Assembly: GCA_964521525.1 (NCBI GenBank)
Contig: CAZFTD010000057.1
Span: 1 to 18,628 of the forward strand
DNA length: 18,628 nt
Source of the DNA: CALEUX01 sp964521525
GTDB taxonomy: Bacteria > Bacteroidota > Bacteroidia > Bacteroidales > Marinilabiliaceae
Direction: 5' to 3'
Under the pieces are notes generated by a model. It ran no database searches. It worked only from the letters and a program-made list of their open reading frames with translations, and was not told the origin of the DNA. This document shows positions 15,512-18,628 of this stretch, piece after piece (within the stretch, counting starts at the first letter, position 1; each line of letters starts with the position of its first letter). The position numbers and the translations under genes were made by a program.

Positions 15512-16213
15512 ATGACTAAAAACATATCTAAAATTATAATTGCTATTGATGGGCATTCATCCTGCGGGAAAAGTACATTGGCCAAAGACCTGAGCCGGAT
15601 GCTTCAACTCACTTATATCGATACCGGAGCCATGTACCGCGCAGTAACATTATTTGCTTTGCGCAACAATCTTATCGTTAATGGTGTAGTGGATGCGCAT
15701 GCTCTTCAAAGCCGCATTGGCGAAATCAGCATCGAACTTATTAAAAATCCCATAACTGCTAAGGTGGAAACCCATTTGAATGGCGAAAATGTTGAAAATG
15801 AAATTCGTACGCTCGAGGTCAGCAGCCATGTAAGCGCCGTTAGCACATTGGCTTTTGTACGCAAAAGGTTGGTAGAATTGCAGCAGCAAATGGGGAAAAA
15901 AGGTGGCATTGTTATGGATGGTCGCGATATTGGCACCGTGGTATTTCCCAATGCCGACTTAAAGCTGTTTATGACAGCATCGCCCGAAATTAGAGCTAAG
16001 CGACGTTACGATGAGATGATTCAGAAAGGCGAGGAGGTTACCTTTGATGAGATTTTAGAGAATGTGAAAACCCGTGACCATATTGACAGCACCAGAACCG
16101 AGAGCCCTTTAAAAAAGGCCGACGATGCACTGGTGCTCGATAACAGTCATATTACTCCTCAGCAGCAGTTAGACTGGATAATGGAAAGACTCAAAGAGCA
16201 GGGCTGGATATAG
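15512..16213 (+). CDS. cmk: Cytidylate kinase
   Basis: The 233-aa protein has the nucleotide-binding P-loop GHSSCGKST (14-22), the CMP-site segment YIDTGAMYRAVT (35-46), and the signature DGRDIGTVVFPNADLKLFMTA (136-156). The lid region RRYDEM and the end-region NVKTRDHIDSTRTESPL are also typical. Length is as expected (about 225-235 aa). It phosphorylates CMP and dCMP with ATP in pyrimidine nucleotide metabolism. It is followed after 19 bp by ispH on the same strand, an arrangement seen in many bacteria, so co-transcription is likely. Confidence 0.97.
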   Translation: MTKNISKIIIAIDGHSSCGKSTLAKDLSRMLQLTYIDTGAMYRAVTLFALRNNLIVNGVVDAHALQSRIGEISIELIKNPITAKVETHLNGENVENEIRTLEVSSHVSAVSTLAFVRKRLVELQQQMGKKGGIVMDGRDIGTVVFPNADLKLFMTASPEIRAKRRYDEMIQKGEEVTFDEILENVKTRDHIDSTRTESPLKKADDALVLDNSHITPQQQLDWIMERLKEQGWI

Positions 16214-16232
16214 ATTTGTTTAATGAATTAAT

Positions 16233-17123
16233 ATGCAGCAGGATAATAATATGCCAATTATTGAAATTGATTCCAAATCGGGATTCTGTTTTGGTGTGGC
16301 GCGTGCCATTAAAATGGCTGAACAAATGATTTCAGAGCAAAAACCAGTGGTTAGCCTTGGAGACATCGTTCACAACGCTGAAGAAATCTCCCGCCTTGAA
16401 AAAATTGGCATGTCATCGGTCTCGCACGAGCGTATTCAAAGCCTTGAAAATAAAACGGTGCTGTTTCGCGCACATGGTGAACCGCCCTCATCATACGAAA
16501 CACTGCAAAAACAGGGGGCTTGTATTGTTGACGCTACCTGTCCGGTAGTACTGAAACTTCAGCAACGCATACGCCAGGCATGGCTCGAAATGGCTAAAAA
16601 TAACGGCCAAATAGTTATTTACGGGAAAAAGGAGCATCCTGAAGTTACCGGGCTTGTGGGGCAAACTAACGGTGAAGCCATTGTTATTAGCCATAGCGAC
16701 GATATTCGTTCGATTGATCCTTCGCGCCCATTGGTGCTTTTTTCGCAAACCACCATGGACTTAAAAGGTTTTGAAGCCATTCGCGATTCCATACGTATTT
16801 GGATGAATACCGGAGTAGAAGCAATTTTTCACAATACCATTTGTGCACAAGTTGGAAATCGCGCTCCGCATTTAAAAGTATTTGCGTCAAAATACGATGT
16901 GATAGTTTTTGTTGGCGGAGAAAAAAGCAGCAATGCAAAGGTGCTCTTTAATGTTTGTAAAGAAGTAAATACAGCCTCCTATTTTACGTCATCCGCCTTG
17001 CAGGTTCAGGCCGAATGGTTTCCTTTAAATGTAAAGTCCATAGGTATTTGTGGCGCTACTTCAACGCCTTTATGGCTTATGGAAGAAGTGGCCAATAACA
17101 TAAAGCGTTTTTTTTCGCCTTAG
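16233..17123 (+). CDS. ispH: 4-hydroxy-3-methylbut-2-enyl diphosphate reductase
   Basis: The 296-aa protein is the last enzyme of the MEP isoprenoid pathway, reducing HMBPP to IPP and DMAPP with a [4Fe-4S] cluster. The three cluster cysteines are Cys19 (GFCFGV), Cys103 (DATCPV) and Cys204 (NTICAQV). Other active-site motifs are VHNAEE (46-51), FRAHGEPP (78-85), KEHPEVTG with the catalytic Glu137 (133-140), SQTT with Thr173 (171-174) and KSSNAK (231-236). An in-frame ATG at 16251 (MPIIEID) could be the true start, six codons in. Presence of ispH shows isoprenoids are made through MEP rather than mevalonate. The gene sits 19 bp after cmk. Confidence 0.97.
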   Translation: MQQDNNMPIIEIDSKSGFCFGVARAIKMAEQMISEQKPVVSLGDIVHNAEEISRLEKIGMSSVSHERIQSLENKTVLFRAHGEPPSSYETLQKQGACIVDATCPVVLKLQQRIRQAWLEMAKNNGQIVIYGKKEHPEVTGLVGQTNGEAIVISHSDDIRSIDPSRPLVLFSQTTMDLKGFEAIRDSIRIWMNTGVEAIFHNTICAQVGNRAPHLKVFASKYDVIVFVGGEKSSNAKVLFNVCKEVNTASYFTSSALQVQAEWFPLNVKSIGICGATSTPLWLMEEVANNIKRFFSP

Positions 17124-17132
17124 TAGCTGTTT

Positions 17133-17297
17133 AAGTCTATTTTTTAGAATTAAGACGTGAAGTTGGAACGAGGTGTAATGTCTATTTTGTCTAAACGTTC
17201 TTTTAAGTCTAATCACGATGAACCGGGACACGTCTATCTGTCTGTTCCCGACACTCGGGACTGCGCAAGGCTTCGAGTCTAAACTTCTAATCGTCTT
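17133..17297 (+). repeat. GTCTA-rich repetitive stretch between ispH and pfkA
   Basis: Six GTCTA pentamers begin at 17135, 17180, 17189, 17207, 17232 and 17277, with GTCTG at 17240 and GTCTT at 17293. This is far more than expected by chance in 165 bp, and four of the five spacings are multiples of nine (45, 9, 18 and 45). A TCCCGA-cac-TCGGGA hairpin is embedded at 17246-17260. It looks like a decayed tandem repeat or mobile-repeat remnant; no coding potential is seen. Confidence 0.55.
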
Positions 17298-17357
17298 TGA
17301 CAAAACTACAAACCTAAATTTAAACAGTTTCTTAGAATAAAGTTAAAAACCAAAAAT

Positions 17358-18338
17358 ATGAGAACAATACGCAAAATTGCAGTTTTAACATCAGGCGGGG
17401 ATGCTCCCGGTATGAACGCAGCTATTAGAGCAGTGGTAAGAGGAGCCATTTTCAATAAGCTTTCCGTTATGGGGGTGATGCGTGGGTACCAGGGACTGGT
17501 TGAAAACGACCTGGTGGAAATGAATTCCAAGTCGGTGAGCAACATCATTCAGCAAGGTGGCACAATTCTGAAATCGGCCAGGAGCAAAGATTTTTTAACC
17601 CCTGAAGGCCGTCAGACTGCCTTTGATAATTTACAGAAGAACAATATTGATGCCTTGGTTGTGATTGGTGGTGACGGAACATTTACCGGGGCACGAATTT
17701 TTGCCCAGGAATTCAATTATCCTATAGTGGGTATTCCGGGTACCATCGATAACGATATTTTTGGAACCGATTATACCATTGGATATGATACCGCATTAAA
17801 TACAGTAGTGGAAGCTGTGGATAAAATCCGCGACACGGCCAGCGCGCACAGTCGCCTGTTTTTTATTGAAGTAATGGGTCGCGATGCCGGATTTCTGGCT
17901 TTGCGTGGAGGTATTGCCTCGGGGGCTGAAGCTGTTTTGGTACCTGAAATTGATACCGATTACGAGCGATTAGACAGCTTTTTAAGAAACAGTTATAAAA
18001 AGGAGAAATCGTCGAGTATTGTGCTGGTTGCTGAGGGTGAAAAAATGGGTGGCGCCATTAAAATTGCCGAAGAAATAAGTAAAAAGCACCCCGATTACGA
18101 TGTGCGCGTATCCATTCTTGGTCATATACAGCGAGGTGGATCACCATCGGCTTTCGACAGGGTGGTGGCCAGTCGAATGGGCGTTTCGGCCATTGAAGCG
18201 CTGCTCGACGACCAGAAAAGCGTGATGATTGGAATGGTGAACAACGAAATTGTATATGTTCCGTTTAACAAAGCCCTGAAAAACAAGAAACCGCTTAACC
18301 CAAAATCGCTGGAGTTAATTGATATTTTGTCGATATAG
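17358..18338 (+). CDS. pfkA: ATP-dependent 6-phosphofructokinase
   Basis: The 326-aa protein converts fructose 6-phosphate to fructose 1,6-bisphosphate in glycolysis. Motifs in order are LTSGGDAPGMNAAIR (10-24), SARSKDF (73-79), IGGDGTFTGA (103-112), GIPGTIDNDI (125-134, catalytic Asp131), VEVMGRDAGFLAL-type region (IEVMGRDAGFLAL) and ILGHIQRGG. The Gly in GGDG and the Gly in PGTIDND are those of ATP-dependent enzymes; PPi-dependent forms carry Asp and Lys there. Length equals the bacterial PfkA norm of about 320 aa. It is separated from ispH by 234 bp and so probably has its own promoter. Confidence 0.97.
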   Translation: MRTIRKIAVLTSGGDAPGMNAAIRAVVRGAIFNKLSVMGVMRGYQGLVENDLVEMNSKSVSNIIQQGGTILKSARSKDFLTPEGRQTAFDNLQKNNIDALVVIGGDGTFTGARIFAQEFNYPIVGIPGTIDNDIFGTDYTIGYDTALNTVVEAVDKIRDTASAHSRLFFIEVMGRDAGFLALRGGIASGAEAVLVPEIDTDYERLDSFLRNSYKKEKSSSIVLVAEGEKMGGAIKIAEEISKKHPDYDVRVSILGHIQRGGSPSAFDRVVASRMGVSAIEALLDDQKSVMIGMVNNEIVYVPFNKALKNKKPLNPKSLELIDILSI

Positions 18339-18350
18339 TTAATACATTTT

Positions 18351-18428
18351 TTAGGTGTCGGAACCTAACCTGATCTATTCATAAATCCATAGATTTATGA
18401 ATAGATCAGGTTAACCCCGACTTAGGTG
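18351..18428. repeat. Perfect 21-bp inverted repeat with 4-nt loop, flanked by a TTAGGTG direct repeat
   Basis: Arms at 18367-18387 and 18392-18412 are perfectly complementary over 21 bp with loop CATA. Beyond an unpaired segment, GTCGG (18357-18361) can pair with CCGAC (18417-18421). The heptamer TTAGGTG occurs just outside on both sides (18351-18357 and 18422-18428). It begins just after the pfkA stop codon, so it could act as its terminator, though no T-run follows. The flanking direct repeat also fits a small mobile palindromic element. Confidence 0.65.
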
Positions 18429-18433
18429 AAGTT

Positions 18434-18454
18434 AAACTTTTATTAAAAGTTTTT
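18434..18454 (+). terminator. AT-rich hairpin followed by a T-run
   Basis: AAACTTTT (18434-18441) and AAAAGTTT (18445-18452) form a perfect 8-bp stem with loop ATT and the stem runs into TTTTT (18450-18454). It is a weak, AT-only intrinsic-terminator candidate for pfkA. Confidence 0.4.
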
Positions 18455-18469
18455 ACTGAACCTTATTCT

Positions 18470-18502
18470 CTGCCGGAGGCAGGGATTATTTATGAATAAT
18501 CC
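18470..18502. repeat. Back-to-back hairpins CTGCC/GGCAG and GGATTATT/AATAATCC
   Basis: CTGCC-gga-GGCAG (18470-18482) is followed with no gap by GGATTATT-tatg-AATAATCC (18483-18502). Paired small hairpins of this sort resemble REP-like elements. TTTATGAATA in the second hairpin (18489-18498) repeats a segment of the long palindrome (18394-18403). Confidence 0.5.
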
Positions 18503-18602
18503 GGGCTAAATTAAATCGCAATCCATATTTTTAAGATAATATAGAAAATCAATACTGTCCGATAATTTTTTGGATAAGATGCTATAATGCCGACTAATTG
18601 TG

Positions 18603-18619
18603 GTGTCCCTACAGGACAC
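18603..18619. repeat. GTGTCC/GGACAC hairpin at the right edge
   Basis: GTGTCC (18603-18608) and GGACAC (18614-18619) form a 6-bp stem with loop CTACA nine bases before the window end. It may be the border of a repeat element continuing outside the window. No gene is seen between 18503 and the end. Confidence 0.4.
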
Positions 18620-18628
18620 TGAAAATTA

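Noticed and set aside
18503..18628. Terminal region considered as the end of an insertion sequence
   Set aside because: Only a short hairpin is seen; no transposase fragment or matching terminal repeat lies in the window, so an insertion sequence cannot be claimed.
1..18628. CRISPR array, tRNA or rRNA genes
   Set aside because: No regularly spaced long direct repeats, cloverleaf-like sequences or rRNA-like segments were found by reading.

Overview
The window looks like chromosomal DNA of a free-living Bacteroidota, probably a Bacteroidales/Marinilabiliales-type organism. The reasons are a SusC/RagA-type TonB-dependent transporter, a type IX secretion (T9SS) C-terminal sorting domain, a beta-propeller/triple-tyrosine/LuxR-HTH membrane regulator, AT-rich start regions without clear Shine-Dalgarno sequences, and TAnnTTTG-like -7 promoter elements. 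The species cannot be named from the sequence alone.

Left part (1-10143, all minus strand, read right to left). This is an accessory carbohydrate-use locus. In transcription order it holds an 890-aa surface-type lipoprotein with GLUG-like beta-helix repeats; a 121-aa stand-alone receiver domain whose phospho-acceptor Asp is replaced by Glu; a 473-aa secreted beta-helix protein with a chitobiase-C-like domain and a T9SS sorting tail; a GH128-type lipoprotein (predicted endo-beta-1,3-glucanase); a 920-aa one-component sensor-regulator; and the first 485 codons of a SusC-like transporter that runs off the left edge. The three genes from 6878 down to 1708 are separated by 36 and 23 bp and are probably co-transcribed. 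I read the set as a beta-1,3-glucan-directed utilisation locus with its own membrane regulator. No SusD is visible, but it would lie beyond the left edge.

Middle part (10144-12328). A 361-bp AT-rich intergenic region carries a strong candidate promoter/operator: two ACCCCTAC octamers with an 11-bp period, just upstream of a TAnnTTTG element that faces the GLUG lipoprotein. Next come a CE15-type glucuronoyl esterase and a small Dabb-domain lipoprotein with a twin-arginine-like leader, both on the minus strand.

Right part (12519-18338, all plus strand). These are housekeeping and envelope genes: an LpxH-like metallophosphoesterase, a fused PlsC-like plus GNAT/hemolysin-type acyltransferase (OlsF-like, probable aminolipid synthase), cmk, ispH and pfkA. 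The ispH-pfkA gap contains a GTCTA-rich repetitive stretch. The DNA after pfkA holds five closely packed hairpins, one with a perfect 21-bp stem.

No tRNA, rRNA, CRISPR array or intact transposase is visible. The points most worth pursuing are the ACCCCTAC operator candidate, the Asp-to-Glu receiver inside the glucan locus, and the hairpin cluster at the right edge.
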